64,000 bases of DNA from Xestospongia bergquistia (taxonomy: Eukaryota; Porifera; Demospongiae; Haplosclerida; Petrosiidae). The notes below the pieces were generated by a model. That model saw nothing but the letters and a program-made list of their open reading frames with translations, was not told the origin of the DNA and did no database searches. Both the position numbers and the translations under genes were made by a program. The DNA is taken from NCBI GenBank assembly GCA_963965975.1, contig OZ014415.1:7445001-7509000 (forward strand), written 5' to 3'. How positions within the stretch are numbered: the stretch's first letter is position 1; every line of letters starts with the position of its first letter. This document shows positions 11,235-22,767 of this stretch, piece after piece.

Positions 11235-12809
11235 TCAAAGAACAAGTTCCAGTTCATACTTCCCATTTGTTCCCCAATAATAATAATAATATAGGGTGTC
11301 ATCATCCTTCCACAGTACGAGACAATCAAACTCTCTCTTGTCACTGCATTCAATTATTGTACCAACACTATGTTCAGGATTACGATGATGGCAATCAGGT
11401 CCAGGTTTTACTTGAGCACCAATTAAATCACAAACATTCACATGATCCACACGAACAATAAATGAAACTACTGGTTGTGGAAATAGATTTGATGTCAGCT
11501 CAAAAATGTATTTCCCAGGTACTGCTGGAATGAATTCCAATTCTAATCGATCATCACTGACCACGTTTACAGGAAAACTTGAAGAGGTTATACTTTTATT
11601 ATGACTATATTTGCATTCCCATTTCTCATTCTGTGTCATTGGCTCATCTACAAGATACACAAATTTGGTTTTCTTGCTTAATTTTGCAGTGAATTGTTGA
11701 AGACTCCCACCTTCAAGAAATGTTATATTTTCAGTTATTGGAAGTTCTCCAAGACTCAATAAATTTAACTCTGATTTTATAAATTCAATACGAGGGGTTT
11801 CAACACTTTGTATTACTGATAAATCAACATCAGTAGAATTAAGTTCAGTCAGACAATGAAGGAGTTGATTTATAAGAGATAACATCTGCCCCTCATTTCC
11901 TTGTTTTTGATAACGTTCACTAAATGCTTGACAACTCGTGAATTGACATATCATATTTTCAAGATTGTTTTTGATTGCCCATACTGTCTTGCTATCCTCG
12001 ATAAACTTGGACTCAACTTGTTTTAAAAGTTCCTCCTTCATTGCTTGTATCTTTGATATATATTCATCACAGGCTGCATTTATATCAGCTTCAAGCTTGT
12101 CTCGTTGATTACAAACCTGTTTCTCAAATTTCTCAACAAAAGCTAGACTACTTTTTAATATCATCTCTTTATTCTCAATATCATTTGTCTCTGACTTGAT
12201 CCGTTCCATCAACTCATCTTGAATATTATTGAAAAATTCATAGCTATGTTCTTCATGAGTAGATTCTAACATGCACTTACAACATACCAATGTATCACAA
12301 GTCTTACAAAAGACTTCTAACTTGTATTCAGAGTGACAAGGGCATCGTGCAGGCTGTTTGATAGCATGAGTGATGACTGGCGAGGATTCAAGTTCTTCTA
12401 TTGAAGTGATGTCATGGGTAGAAAATAATTTTATTTTCTTGTGGACAGGACCATGACAACATTCACACAAATACTCATTACAGTCTCGACAATAACCTAC
12501 AGCTACCTCACCAGAGGTACACAAACCACATATTATTGTCTCTTCTTTCTTTATGATATCGGCTTTAGCTACCTCTAGCTCTGGTAAGATAGAGAGATCA
12601 CAGAGAAAGTTAGTCACGTCTCCTTTTGGTATCTCATGTTTAGCTCTACATTGAGGACAACTAAGGTCACTCTTCTGATCACTTACAAGACCTTGTAAAC
12701 ATTTTAGACAATATGTATGAAGACAAGGAAGAATACGAGGATCACTAAAGAGTTCCAAACATATACTACACTTAAGGGAGACTGAAATAGCTGCTGTAGA
12801 GCCAGCCAT
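11235..12809 (-). CDS. TRIM-type E3 ubiquitin ligase with MIB/HERC2-like C-terminus (TRIM-2)
   Basis: An intronless 524-aa paralogue with the same order: RING ('CSICLELF ... CPQC'), two B-boxes (the first ends 'CHGPVHKKIKL'), coiled coil, Ig/filamin-like domain and MIB/HERC2-like end ('VKPGPDCHHRNPEHSVGT', 'GKYELELVL'). The usual Trp after GPD in the MIB/HERC2 motif is replaced by Cys, so this domain may be altered. Its 5' flank (about 12810-13300) resembles the 5' flank of TRIM-1 (about 10200-10700), which shows segmental duplication. Confidence 0.87.
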   Translation of the reverse strand: MAGSTAAISVSLKCSICLELFSDPRILPCLHTYCLKCLQGLVSDQKSDLSCPQCRAKHEIPKGDVTNFLCDLSILPELEVAKADIIKKEETIICGLCTSGEVAVGYCRDCNEYLCECCHGPVHKKIKLFSTHDITSIEELESSPVITHAIKQPARCPCHSEYKLEVFCKTCDTLVCCKCMLESTHEEHSYEFFNNIQDELMERIKSETNDIENKEMILKSSLAFVEKFEKQVCNQRDKLEADINAACDEYISKIQAMKEELLKQVESKFIEDSKTVWAIKNNLENMICQFTSCQAFSERYQKQGNEGQMLSLINQLLHCLTELNSTDVDLSVIQSVETPRIEFIKSELNLLSLGELPITENITFLEGGSLQQFTAKLSKKTKFVYLVDEPMTQNEKWECKYSHNKSITSSSFPVNVVSDDRLELEFIPAVPGKYIFELTSNLFPQPVVSFIVRVDHVNVCDLIGAQVKPGPDCHHRNPEHSVGTIIECSDKREFDCLVLWKDDDTLYYYYYWGTNGKYELELVL

Positions 12810-13317
12810 GCTTTAATAACTGAATGAGGGAGAGGCTTAATGTGTGAATATAGGAGGGAGTTAGGCAAAAATATTTAACCCTTTTTACATCTATGAACTA
12901 CGCATTATTACCTATGCGTTCACGTGGGTAAGTAAGAATAACTGAAATCCATTCCTTGTACAATTTTGAGGCATTCTTTCCTCCTGGGATAACTAATACG
13001 GCAAACAGAAGACAAGGAAGCAGCCATGTTTAAGAAGGAGTGGCTTACATTGTTTTCATTTTCTCTTCAACATGCATAGTGTAGAAGCATATGCTAAAAT
13101 TACAATGTTTTTGGTTTGAGTTGACTATAAATTGGTGAATAGTTTTGTGTTCTAAACAATTCATAAAGAGCAACATGAAGTAAAGGACGAAATGTCAAAA
13201 CTATTATAGTATATTATTGAACTAAGAGGTAGCATTCATTAAACTAGCAAAACTAAACTACAACATGGTACATGGTAATATAAACAAAAGAAACTTTGTA
13301 TCTCACTTTTAGTCACT

Positions 13318-14541
13318 TTATTTCACATAAATTTCATAAAATCCCAGAGGAGTATCTTCATGATCCTCAGTACCGTAACTTGCACAAATCCTTAGTTCAA
13401 TGTAGTCAGAAGTAGGGATTTTGAGCAGCTTGTGAAACCATGGTAAACCAGGAGCTTGACAACAGACCTTCTCTATCAATCCACACTGTTTACCATCCCA
13501 GAGTGGATCAGTATAAAAGACACCATATTCCCAATGACCAGGATTACCAGACTCACAGAAATAGTCATTGCCAATGAAATCTGGTACTTTGATAGGACTA
13601 TTTGGTGCACATGGACAATCAAATATACCATTTGAGAAGACAGAATTTTCTTGCAAGCCAGCCATAAATGTCCAGATGTGTTGACGTGGATTTCCATGAG
13701 TAAGGCTGACACCATCAACGTAAGCAGCGTTAATATCATTACTGCCTTTTCGTGGTACTAATGCATCAGGTGTTCCCTGATGATATCCAATAACTTGACC
13801 ACACACTTGAGAATATCTTATATTATAGGAAGGGAACTTGACTGATTGACAATAGTGTACAGAAGGTGCTATTGTCATTCCACAAGCTCTTATTCCTTTC
13901 TGGTTATGGAGCCTAAATCCAGGTGGACATTCCTCTGTGGGGTCAGACATGTTAAGGTAGGCTACCCTCATCCATCCTTCACTAGAATTGCACAATGATT
14001 CCATATGACAATAGACATGACGAGGATGTCCATTAATATCAGCTATGATGTAATAATCAGAGGGACTATCAGGCCAATTAGTCTTGATCTCTTCACAGGA
14101 TTGGAGGAGAGAAGAAGGATCATAGATGTCAGATTTATTATTAACTTTCATGAAATGATCAATTTTGTCTGTAAGGTGTTTTATCTTCATATCAAGCTGT
14201 TTGTGGCTCACCTTGTCATCTAAGCGAGATGCTATGTTATCAAGTTTGGTGAAGATTTTTTCACCTAGCTCTTTTATAATCTTGTTGTCATTACGTAAGC
14301 TACATTTTGCTGGACAGCCTTTCATATTAATATAGCCAATACTAACCAATTGCTGGATTAATGCCAGCTGAGCTATAATTATGCTGGTACTTGTAGTCTC
14401 AGTGTCAAGACTAGTCTTAGAGAGAATCTGATTGACTAAGCTAGTTAGGTTAGCAACAGACTGTTGTAGTGAGGCAGTATCTGACATACATGCATTTGTA
14501 AAGGCAATAGTAGCTAGCAAGAATGCTAACACTGGCTTCAT
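13318..14541 (-). CDS. Secreted fibrinogen-related-domain-like protein
   Basis: A 407-aa intronless reading frame. I start it at Met 14541 because a clean signal peptide follows ('MKPVLAFLLATIAFTNA'); a 24-residue longer reading from 14613 has no leader character. A short helical segment follows (about 60-140, possible oligomerisation), then a Cys-rich domain beginning 'SCEEIKTNWPDSPSDYY' with 'GWMRVAYLNM', which resembles the start of fibrinogen C-terminal domains. The second half ('QVCGQVIGY', 'YVDGVSLTHGNPRQHIWTF', 'DPLWDGKQCG', 'GFYEIYVK') matches a secreted protein family I know from sponges and cnidarians but cannot name exactly. It is likely a secreted recognition molecule. Related copies: 10710-10925 (fragment), 27233-27380 (fragment) and 31879-32832 (broken). 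Confidence 0.75.
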   Translation of the reverse strand: MKPVLAFLLATIAFTNACMSDTASLQQSVANLTSLVNQILSKTSLDTETTSTSIIIAQLALIQQLVSIGYINMKGCPAKCSLRNDNKIIKELGEKIFTKLDNIASRLDDKVSHKQLDMKIKHLTDKIDHFMKVNNKSDIYDPSSLLQSCEEIKTNWPDSPSDYYIIADINGHPRHVYCHMESLCNSSEGWMRVAYLNMSDPTEECPPGFRLHNQKGIRACGMTIAPSVHYCQSVKFPSYNIRYSQVCGQVIGYHQGTPDALVPRKGSNDINAAYVDGVSLTHGNPRQHIWTFMAGLQENSVFSNGIFDCPCAPNSPIKVPDFIGNDYFCESGNPGHWEYGVFYTDPLWDGKQCGLIEKVCCQAPGLPWFHKLLKIPTSDYIELRICASYGTEDHEDTPLGFYEIYVK

Positions 14542-16021
14542 TTTATTAATCTTTGTAAGTAGCTGTGACTTACTGTTCTTGAATACTGCAGCTGTTGAAT
14601 ATGGTTTTGACAAGTTTTTATAGACTCTATGTCAGGGTGAATCTGATTGGTCAGTTTGTTAAATAATAATGCTAGAAAAAATCACTGTAAAAAATGATTA
14701 GTTGATTTAACCAATATATGTGTTATACAGATTGTATGTATACATTTGCTACGTAGCAAATTGTTAGATGCAAAAATAAACGTATTTCTGTTTTGATAAC
14801 TAATGTACTCTAGGATTGAATGTTTATGTGTTACATTTTTAAAATTTTATAAATTATTTTTTGTAAGTGCTGATAAGTAGCTGTTTTGAGTTAAAATAAA
14901 TGCCATTTTGTGTAGTTAATGATAGCACTAATAATAATTTCTTTTTATTCTTAGACAAAATAAGATACTGGGCCAGGGCTGTTACTATGGAATCATATAT
15001 ACACTTCAATTTATATTGTAGAGGTGCAAATGATGTTCATGAATCAATTAAAATGATCTATTTATTTTAACAGAAATATAATTCCAAACTGACATTATAT
15101 TAATCTTAAATAAGGTTAAAAATTAATTTTAAGGTTGATGGCAATCTGGATTATATTACTGTTTAAAATAAATAGGTCATTTTAACTGAATCATGAACAA
15201 TATTTGTGCATCCCTACAAAATACATTGAAGGTATATAATGAAAGCCTAGGCCCAGCCAGCATCTTAGTTTGCTTAAGAATAATAATAAAACCAATATTA
15301 GTTCTAAGATTACATAAACAGTCACTCCCATAGTATATTAATAATCAAAAGAGTGTAATGTTTTCTTTCAGTTTGCATCAATAATTTGTTACATATAATC
15401 AGTACAACCATATATTGGTTAAATCAACTAGTCAGCTTTTATAACTGTTACTAATTTGATATTGAAATGTAACCTTTACTGTATGGATACCTGTAAGGTT
15501 GACAGAAAATAGTCATGGGCTATAACCATCTGTAGTAGCTACAATAACTTCTCATTTTAAACCTTCAATAAGTACAAAGTGCATGTATAGTACGGCAGTG
15601 TTAAATAAATACAGTTCAGTTGTATTGGATCCATTGGATGTTATAAGTTCACATATTGCAAGTCAACAAATTACATACACATATAATAAACACATATAAA
15701 CATTTGGTGCTATCTTCTAGCAGATTAAATGCAAACAAGTCACAGCATGTCACATTTTTTATGCATTGTTGAAGTTAGCCAAAGATTGTCAGTTCATTCT
15801 GAATGGCATTGTATACACGGTCTATTTGAGGATCATACATTTTCATTTGCTATTAAGTTTTACTGTTTTACTCATTAAGATACAAGTACCATTTATTTGT
15901 CATAGACAGCAGTAGAAATGTACAGATAGTACAATCTCATATTTAAAAGCCCATCTGATGGATATTAACTGTTCAAAAAAAAGAATTGTAGATACTATCA
16001 AAAACTGGTAGTATATGACCA
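14542..16021. other. Intergenic stretch with a foldback element
   Basis: Apart from the inverted-repeat element at 15021-15215 I see no gene. AT-rich flanks share motifs ('accaatatat', 'gttgatttaa') with the sequence downstream of TRIM-1 and TRIM-2, a footprint of unit duplication. Confidence 0.55.
15021..15215. mobile_element. Foldback MITE, about 195 bp
   Basis: The left arm ('gttcatgaatcaattaaaat', 'gatctatttattttaa') is mirrored by the right arm in reverse complement ('gttcatgattcagttaaaat', 'gacctatttattttaa'). The arms run nearly the full element, leaving a short centre. No coding capacity. Confidence 0.75.
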
Positions 16022-17599
16022 TCAAAGAACAAGTTCCAGTTCATACTTCCCATCCATTCCCCAACAATGATAATATAGGTTACAGTTATCATGCTCCCAC
16101 TTTACGAGACAATTAGACTCTTTATTTGTACTGCATTCAGTTATTGTACCAACACCATATTCACGATCACTATAACACCAATCAGGTCCAGGTTTTACTT
16201 GAGCACCAATTAAATCACAAACATTCACATGATCCACACTAACAATAAATGAAACTACTGGTTTTGGAAATAGATTTGATGTCAGTTCAAAAATGTATTT
16301 CCCAGGTACTACTGGAGTGAATTCCAGTTCTAATTGATCGTCACTAGCTACCTTTACAGGACAACTTGATGAGGTTATACTTTTATTACGACTATATTTG
16401 CATTCCCATTTTTCAGTACTAGATAATGACTTATCTAGATGATACACAAATTTGGTTTCCTCACGTAATTTTGCAGTGAATGTTTGAAGACTCCTGCCTT
16501 TAAGAAATGCTATATTCTCAGCTATTGAAAGTGTTCCAAGACTTGATAAATTTAGCTCAGATGATTTCTTAAATTCAATACGAGGGGTCGTAGTACTATA
16601 TAATACTGACAAATCAACATCAATAGAATTAAGCTCTGTCAGACGATGGAGAAGTTGATTCATAAGAGATAACATCTGTCCTTCACTACCTTGTTTTTGA
16701 TAACGTTCACTAAATGCTTGACAACTATTGACTTGGCATATCACATTTTCAAGATGGTTCTTAGTAGCCCATATTGTCTTGCTGTCTTCAGTTAACTTGG
16801 ATTCAACTTGTTTTAAAAGCTCCTCCTTCATTGCTTGTATTTTTGTCATGCACTCATCACATACTGCATTTATCTCAGCATCAAGCTTACCTTGTTGATC
16901 ACATACCTGCTTCTCAAACTTCTCAACCAAAGCTAAACCACTTTTAAATATTTTCTTTTTATTCTCAATATCATTTGTCTCTGACTTGATCCGTTCCATC
17001 AATTCATCTTGAACATTCTTCAAGAAGTCATAGCTATGTCCTTTATGAGTAGCCTCAAACATACACAATGAACACACTGCTCTATCACAGGTATTACAGA
17101 AGATTTCTAATTCATACTTTGGATGACAAGAGCATAGAGCAGGCTGTATGATACTGTGGCTATTTAATAGTGAGGCATCTACTGAGCTAATTTTATGGGT
17201 AGCAAACAATTTTACTTTCTTGTGAACAATGTCTTGACAACATTCACACAAATACTCATTACAATCTCGACAATAACCTACAGCTACCTCACCAGAGGTA
17301 CACAAACCACATATCTTTGTCTCTTCTTTCTTTCTCATATCGGCTTTAGCTGCCTCTAGCTCTGGTAAGATAGAGAGATCACAGAGAAAGTTAGCAACGT
17401 CTCTTTTTGGTATCTCATGTTTAGCTCTACATTGAGGACAACTAATATCACTCTTCTGATCACTTACAAGACCTTGTAAACACTTTAGACAATATGTATG
17501 AAGACAAGGAAGAACACGAGGATCACTAAAGAGTTCCAAACATATACTACACTTAAAGGAGACTGGAACAACTTGAGCAGAAGACAAGGAAGCAGCCAT
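16022..17599 (-). CDS. TRIM-type E3 ubiquitin ligase with MIB/HERC2-like C-terminus (TRIM-3)
   Basis: A 525-aa intronless paralogue. I use the Met at 17599 ('MAASLSSAQVV'), which aligns with the starts of its sisters; a Met nine codons upstream is in frame but has no counterpart. RING, two B-boxes (the second reads 'CDRAVCSLCMFEATHKGHSY'), coiled coil, Ig/filamin-like domain and MIB/HERC2-like end ('VKPGPDWCYSDREYGVGT', 'GKYELELVL') are all complete. The zinc ligands look intact. It is the most complete member along with TRIM-1. Confidence 0.87.
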   Translation of the reverse strand: MAASLSSAQVVPVSFKCSICLELFSDPRVLPCLHTYCLKCLQGLVSDQKSDISCPQCRAKHEIPKRDVANFLCDLSILPELEAAKADMRKKEETKICGLCTSGEVAVGYCRDCNEYLCECCQDIVHKKVKLFATHKISSVDASLLNSHSIIQPALCSCHPKYELEIFCNTCDRAVCSLCMFEATHKGHSYDFLKNVQDELMERIKSETNDIENKKKIFKSGLALVEKFEKQVCDQQGKLDAEINAVCDECMTKIQAMKEELLKQVESKLTEDSKTIWATKNHLENVICQVNSCQAFSERYQKQGSEGQMLSLMNQLLHRLTELNSIDVDLSVLYSTTTPRIEFKKSSELNLSSLGTLSIAENIAFLKGRSLQTFTAKLREETKFVYHLDKSLSSTEKWECKYSRNKSITSSSCPVKVASDDQLELEFTPVVPGKYIFELTSNLFPKPVVSFIVSVDHVNVCDLIGAQVKPGPDWCYSDREYGVGTITECSTNKESNCLVKWEHDNCNLYYHCWGMDGKYELELVL

Positions 17600-17761
17600 G
17601 TTTAAGGCGTGGTTTACTTTTTTCATTCTCTTACATGCATAGTGTATATGCTTATGTTAAAATTAAAATGTTTCTGATTTGAGTTGGTAATACCATAGAT
17701 AATATCTATGGTAAAAGATTTGTTAATAATAACTATGTTAACAGTACAGCATATAACAATA

Positions 17762-19381
17762 TCATAATTTTAGATAACTATTATAGAAAGGAACAAGTTC
17801 AAGTTCATACTTGCCATCACTTCCCCAACGATGGCAATAACTTGCATTATTATCCCAACGAACAACACAATCAAACCCAATATCTGCAGAAGATAGTAAA
17901 CTCATTGTACCTAATTTCCCATCACCACCATCATAGTCATCATAACACCAATCAGGTCCACGTTTCACTCGAGCACCAACCAAGTCACAAACATTCACAT
18001 GATCAACATTTACATTGAACTGGACAACTGATTTTGGAGACAAATTTGATGTCAGCTTAAAACTATACTTGCCTGGTACTGTTGGAGTAAATTCCACTTC
18101 TAATCGATTGTTACTGGATACCACTACAGGACGACTAGATAGAGTTAAACTATTGTTACGACTATATGTACATTCCCATTTCTCAGTCTGCATTAAGGGC
18201 TCATTTAGAAGGTACACATACTTGGTTCTCTCACGTAATTTTGCAATGAAATTTTGAACACTTGATTCCTCTAAATCTGTAAGCAATACTATATTGCCAG
18301 CTATTGAGAGTGTTCCAAGACTTGCTAACTTTCGGCGTTTTCTAATAAATTCAATACGAGGTGTAGTAGTACTTTGTATTACTGATAAATCAACAACAAT
18401 AGACTTAAGTTTAGTCAGACGATGAAGGAGTTGATTCATTAGAGATAGCATTTGTCCCTCACTGCCTTGTTTTTGATAGCGTTCACTAAATGCTTGACAA
18501 CTCTTGACTTGAGATATCACAACACCAAGATGGTTCTTAGTCGCCCATACTATCTTACTGTCCTTAGTAAAGTTGAACTCAACCTGTTTAAGAAGCTGTT
18601 GTTTGTTGGCTTGAGCTATTTTTATATATTCATCATAGGCTGTGTTTATTTCAGTTTCAATTTTGTCTCGTTGTCTACATAGCTGCTTCTCAAATTTCTC
18701 AAAAAATGCAAGACTGTTTTAAAATATCATTTCTTTATCTTCAATATCTTCTGTCATTGACTTAATTCGTTCCATCAACTCATCTTGGACATTTCTAAAG
18801 AAGTCATAGCTATGTCCTTTATGAGTGGACTCTAACATGCACATTGAACATACCACTCTATCACAGCTCTTACAGAAGATTTCTAGTTCATATTTGGGAT
18901 GACAAGGACATACAGCTGGTTGTATGGCAGTATGTGTGACTATTGGTGATGAGGTACTTTCTTCTACTGAAGTAATTTTATGGGTACCAAACAATTTTAC
19001 TTTCTTGTGAACAATATCTTGACAACATTTACACAAATATTCACCACAATCTTGACAATAACCTACAGCTACCTCACCAGAGGTACACAAACCACATATC
19101 TTTGTCTCTTCTTTCTTTCTCACATCGGCTTTAGCTGCCTCTAGCTCTGGTAAGATAGAGAGATCACAGAGAAAGTTAGCAACGTCTCCTTTTGGTATCT
19201 CATGTTTAGCTCTACATTGAGGACAATTAAGGTCACTCTTCTGATCACTTACAAGACCTTGTAAACACTTTAGACAATACGTATGAAGACAAGGAAGAAC
19301 ACGAGGATCACTAAAGAGTTCCAAACATATACTACACTTAAGAGAGATAAGATCAGTAGCAGGAGACAAGGAAGCAGCCAT
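17762..19381 (-). pseudogene. TRIM paralogue interrupted by one nonsense codon (TRIM-4)
   Basis: One continuous frame of 540 codons has family-wide similarity, but a TAA at 18719-18721 stops it after residue 220. Sisters have a Lys codon at that place ('IFKSGL', 'ILKSSL'), so a single A-to-T change explains it. Upstream of the stop: RING and both B-boxes. Downstream: coiled coil, Ig/filamin-like domain and an intact MIB/HERC2-like end ('VKRGPDWCYDDYDGGDGKLGT'). No other frame damage is visible, so inactivation is recent, or it is a truncated RING/B-box-only protein, a polymorphism or a sequencing error. Confidence 0.8.
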
Positions 19382-20116
19382 ATTTATAAGGGAGTGGACT
19401 AGAGGAGGGTCTTACTGTCTTAAGATAAAACAAGTTATCTAGTACAATTAGTTATGAATGTTAACTTATTAGGTAAATTGTTGAACTCATTCTCCTGATA
19501 GTTCAACTAAAAAAGACCAAACATTTTACAACTACTATCTTCATTATAATACAGTATATCAATTAGATCCAGGTTTTACTTGCTATGAACTCTTTAACAC
19601 TCACATTCACATAATATATTACATTACATGTTTGAAGAATACTGTTGCATGTTAACACATACTGTCTGAATAATATTTGGTTCCTTTGAGTACAAAAATA
19701 TTTACTGTGAACTCTTTGGAAAATTTGATTTTCACACTTAGTCTGTATGTGCAAAACTAAATGATAGTATCATTCAAAACATCACAATATATTAATATAA
19801 TCTGTGAGTGTATAATTTGAAACTTTATATCATAATTACTCAAGTCCACCATGCATCACACTCATTGCTACTGTACTGGCATAAATAACCTGAAACAAAG
19901 TAGTTCAATTCTATTTTCCAGCAGTTGACTGACTTAGTAATGTGTATTAAATATATACAGTTTAAAATGTAGAAACTAGATCTAATAAGTAAATCTATTA
20001 GCAAATTTTAATGTGACATTGATAAGTGTTCACATATATTTCCTTGCAGTGCACAGCACAATAAGTAACTAAAGAAAGGCTTGACAAATAAATTAAATAT
20101 TGTTATTATGTACTCA
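19382..20116. other. Intergenic stretch
   Basis: No gene is recognised between TRIM-4 and TRIM-5. The sequence is AT-rich. Part of it ('tgtttgaagaatactg', 'tactgtctgaata') recurs at about 22650-22720, upstream of TRIM-5, another sign of unit duplication. Confidence 0.5.
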
Positions 20117-22017
20117 TCAAGAAACAAGTTCCAGTTCATATTTGCCATTAGTACCCCAACGATAGAAATGACTTTTTGTGATATCCCACTTAACTGAACA
20201 ATCAAATCCAGTAGGAACATTACTGCGTGACTCTACTGTACCTAACTTCCCATCACCACCGTCATGATTACCATAACACCAATCAGGTCCACGTTTCACT
20301 CGAGCACCAATCAATTTCAAAGCATCCACGTGATTAACATTCACATGAAATTGGACTGATGGTTTTTTAGTGAGACTTGAAGTTAGCTGGAAACTATACT
20401 TTCCTGGTACTTTGTGATATCCCACTTAACTGAACAATCAAATCCAGTAGGTACATTACTGCGTGACTCTACTGTACCTAACTTCCCATCACCACCATCA
20501 TGATTACCGTAACACCAATCAGGTCCACGTTTCACTCGAGCACCAATCAATTTCAAAGCATCCACATGATTAACATTCACATGAAATTGGACTGATGGTT
20601 TTTTAGTGAGACTTGAAGTTAGCTGGAAACTATACTTTCCTGGTACTGTTGGAGTGAATTCCACTTCTAAAAGATTGTCACTGATTACTACAGCAGGATT
20701 GAATAATAACATTATAGTACTGTTACGATAACATTTACATTCCCATTTCTCAGTACTAAATAATGGCTCATTAAGAAGGCATACAAAATTGGTTTTCTTA
20801 CGTAATTCTACTGTGTATTGTTGAAGCTTTCTCTCTGTGACAAATACTATATTCTTAACTGTTAAGAGAGTTCCAACACTTGAAAAATAAAGAGGTGATT
20901 TTATAAATTTAATACGAGGGGTTGCAACACTTTGTATTACTGATAAATCAACATCAGTAAAATTAAGTTCTGTCAGACAATGAAGGAGTTGATTCATAAG
21001 AGACAACATCTGCCCCTCACTTCCTTGTTTTTGATAACGCTCGCTAAATGCCTGACAACTCTTGAATTGACATATCATAATTTCAAGATGGTTTTTGATT
21101 GCCCATATTGTCTTACAATCTTCAGTAAACTTGGACTCAACTTGTTTTAAAAGCTTCTCCTTCATTGCTTGTATTTTTGATATATATTCATCACAGGCTG
21201 CATTTATATCAGTTTCAAGCTTGTCTCGTTGATTACAAACCTGCTTCTCAAATTTCTCAACAAAAGCAAGGTCATTTTTGAATGCAATCTCTTTATCTTC
21301 AATATCACCTGTCAATGATTCAATACGTTCCATCAATTCATCTTGAACATTCTTCAAGAAGTCATAGCTATGTCCTTTATGAGTAGTCTCTAACATACAC
21401 ATTGAACATACCACTCTATCACAAGTCTTACAAAAGACTTCTAACTTGTATTCAGAGTGACAAGGACATCGTGCAGGCTGTTTGATACCATGGGTGACAA
21501 CTGGCGAGGATTCAAGTTCTTCTATTGAAGTAATTTCATGCGTAGAAAATAATTTTATTTTCTTGTGTACAGGACCATGACAACATTCACACAAATACTC
21601 ATTACAGTCTCGACAATAACCTACAGCTACCTCACCAGAGATACATAGACCACATATCTTTGTCTCTTCTTTCTTTATGATATCAGCTTTAGCTGACTCT
21701 AACTCTGGTAAGATGGAGAGATCACAGAGAAAGTTAGTTACATCTCCTTTTGGTATCTCATGTTTAGCTCTACATTGAGGACAACTAAGATCATTCTTCT
21801 GATCACTCACAAGACCTTGTAAACACTTTAGACAACATGTATGAAGACAAGGAAGAATACGAGGATCACTAAAGAGTTCCAAACATATACTACACTTAAG
21901 GGAGACGGGATCAGTATCAGTAGATAAGGAAGTATACTTAGGAAGGCAAGGAGGAACATCAAGATCACTAAAGATCTTCAAACCTTTAAGGGATGTAGAA
22001 GATGAAGAAGCAGTCAT
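20117..22017 (-). CDS. TRIM paralogue with altered C-terminus and decorated N-terminus (TRIM-5)
   Basis: The main frame, 22017-20383, encodes 544 aa with RING, two B-boxes, coiled coil, Ig/filamin-like domain and most of a MIB/HERC2-like domain ('VKRGPDWCYGNHDGGDGKLGT'), then runs into an unrelated short tail. A 236-bp tandem duplication (about 20175-20410 and 20411-20646) causes this: 236 is not a multiple of three, so the conserved last residues ('GTNGKYELELVS') are stranded in another frame ending at 20117. Near the N-terminus a decayed partial copy of the RING start ('LKIFSDLDVPPCLPKYTS') precedes the real RING. The product may still be made but lacks the final strands of the C-terminal domain. 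Confidence 0.75.
20175..20646. repeat. 236-bp tandem duplication inside TRIM-5
   Basis: Two near-identical adjacent copies of the Ig/filamin-to-MIB/HERC2 coding segment are offset by 236 bases, with both starting at 'tttgtgatatcccac' (20175 and 20411). Only a few single-base differences are visible, so the event is recent. Confidence 0.95.
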
Positions 22018-22309
22018 GTTTTATAAGGGAGTGTACTGGAGGAGGGGCTTAGTGTACATTCTTCACCATTTAACCAGCTTGCTGATTGTAGGTTCTATAA
22101 TAGTCAACAAGTAAGGTTTGTACAAAAAACTTTTTTGGTACCTCCAAAGCATAGGTAGCTATAATAAAAAAACTAGATAAGCGAAACATTTCTTCCAACA
22201 TTGATTATGTATTTCAACAATGTGGCATCATCCATAGCAGGTTACACCCTTTATTATGGAGTTAATCCAAATTTAAAAGATTTTTTTGTTATTTATATGT
22301 GTGTGGGTG

Positions 22310-22616
22310 TTAATGTAATGATGGGCTTAAGTTGATTTTGTCCACTGTAAAAAATTAATATGTCATTTTAACAATTAATTTGTACATGTAGTTTACATGG
22401 ATGGATTACTATGGAATTTAGAATTCTTGCGAATTGTTCACTATGTAATTTGTTGGTATGTTGTACTGGTACATACCAACAAATTATACAATGAATAAAT
22501 TCTACAATCCACAGTAATCCATCTAAGTAAACTACAAATTGGTTGTTAAAATGACATATTAATTTTTACAGGGTCTATATACTATAAAATCAATTTAAGC
22601 CTATCATTACATTAAA
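22310..22616. mobile_element. Long palindromic foldback element, about 307 bp
   Basis: The arms match over about 140 bp each: 'taatgtaatgatgggcttaa' near the left end answers 'ttaagcctatcattacatta' at the right end, and 'ttaatatgtcattttaacaa' answers its complement. The centre is itself palindromic ('ttgttggtatgt ... acataccaacaa'). A degraded relative of one half lies near 58070-58160. Confidence 0.85.
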
Positions 22617-22767
22617 ACATTTAATATAATCAATACTGATTATATTATATGTTTGAAGAATACTGCTGTATGTTATTATATACTGTCTGAATAACTTTGG
22701 TTCCTTTGAGGACACACATTTACTATGAAAACCAGAAAATTTGATTTTCACATTTAATTAGTTTGTA

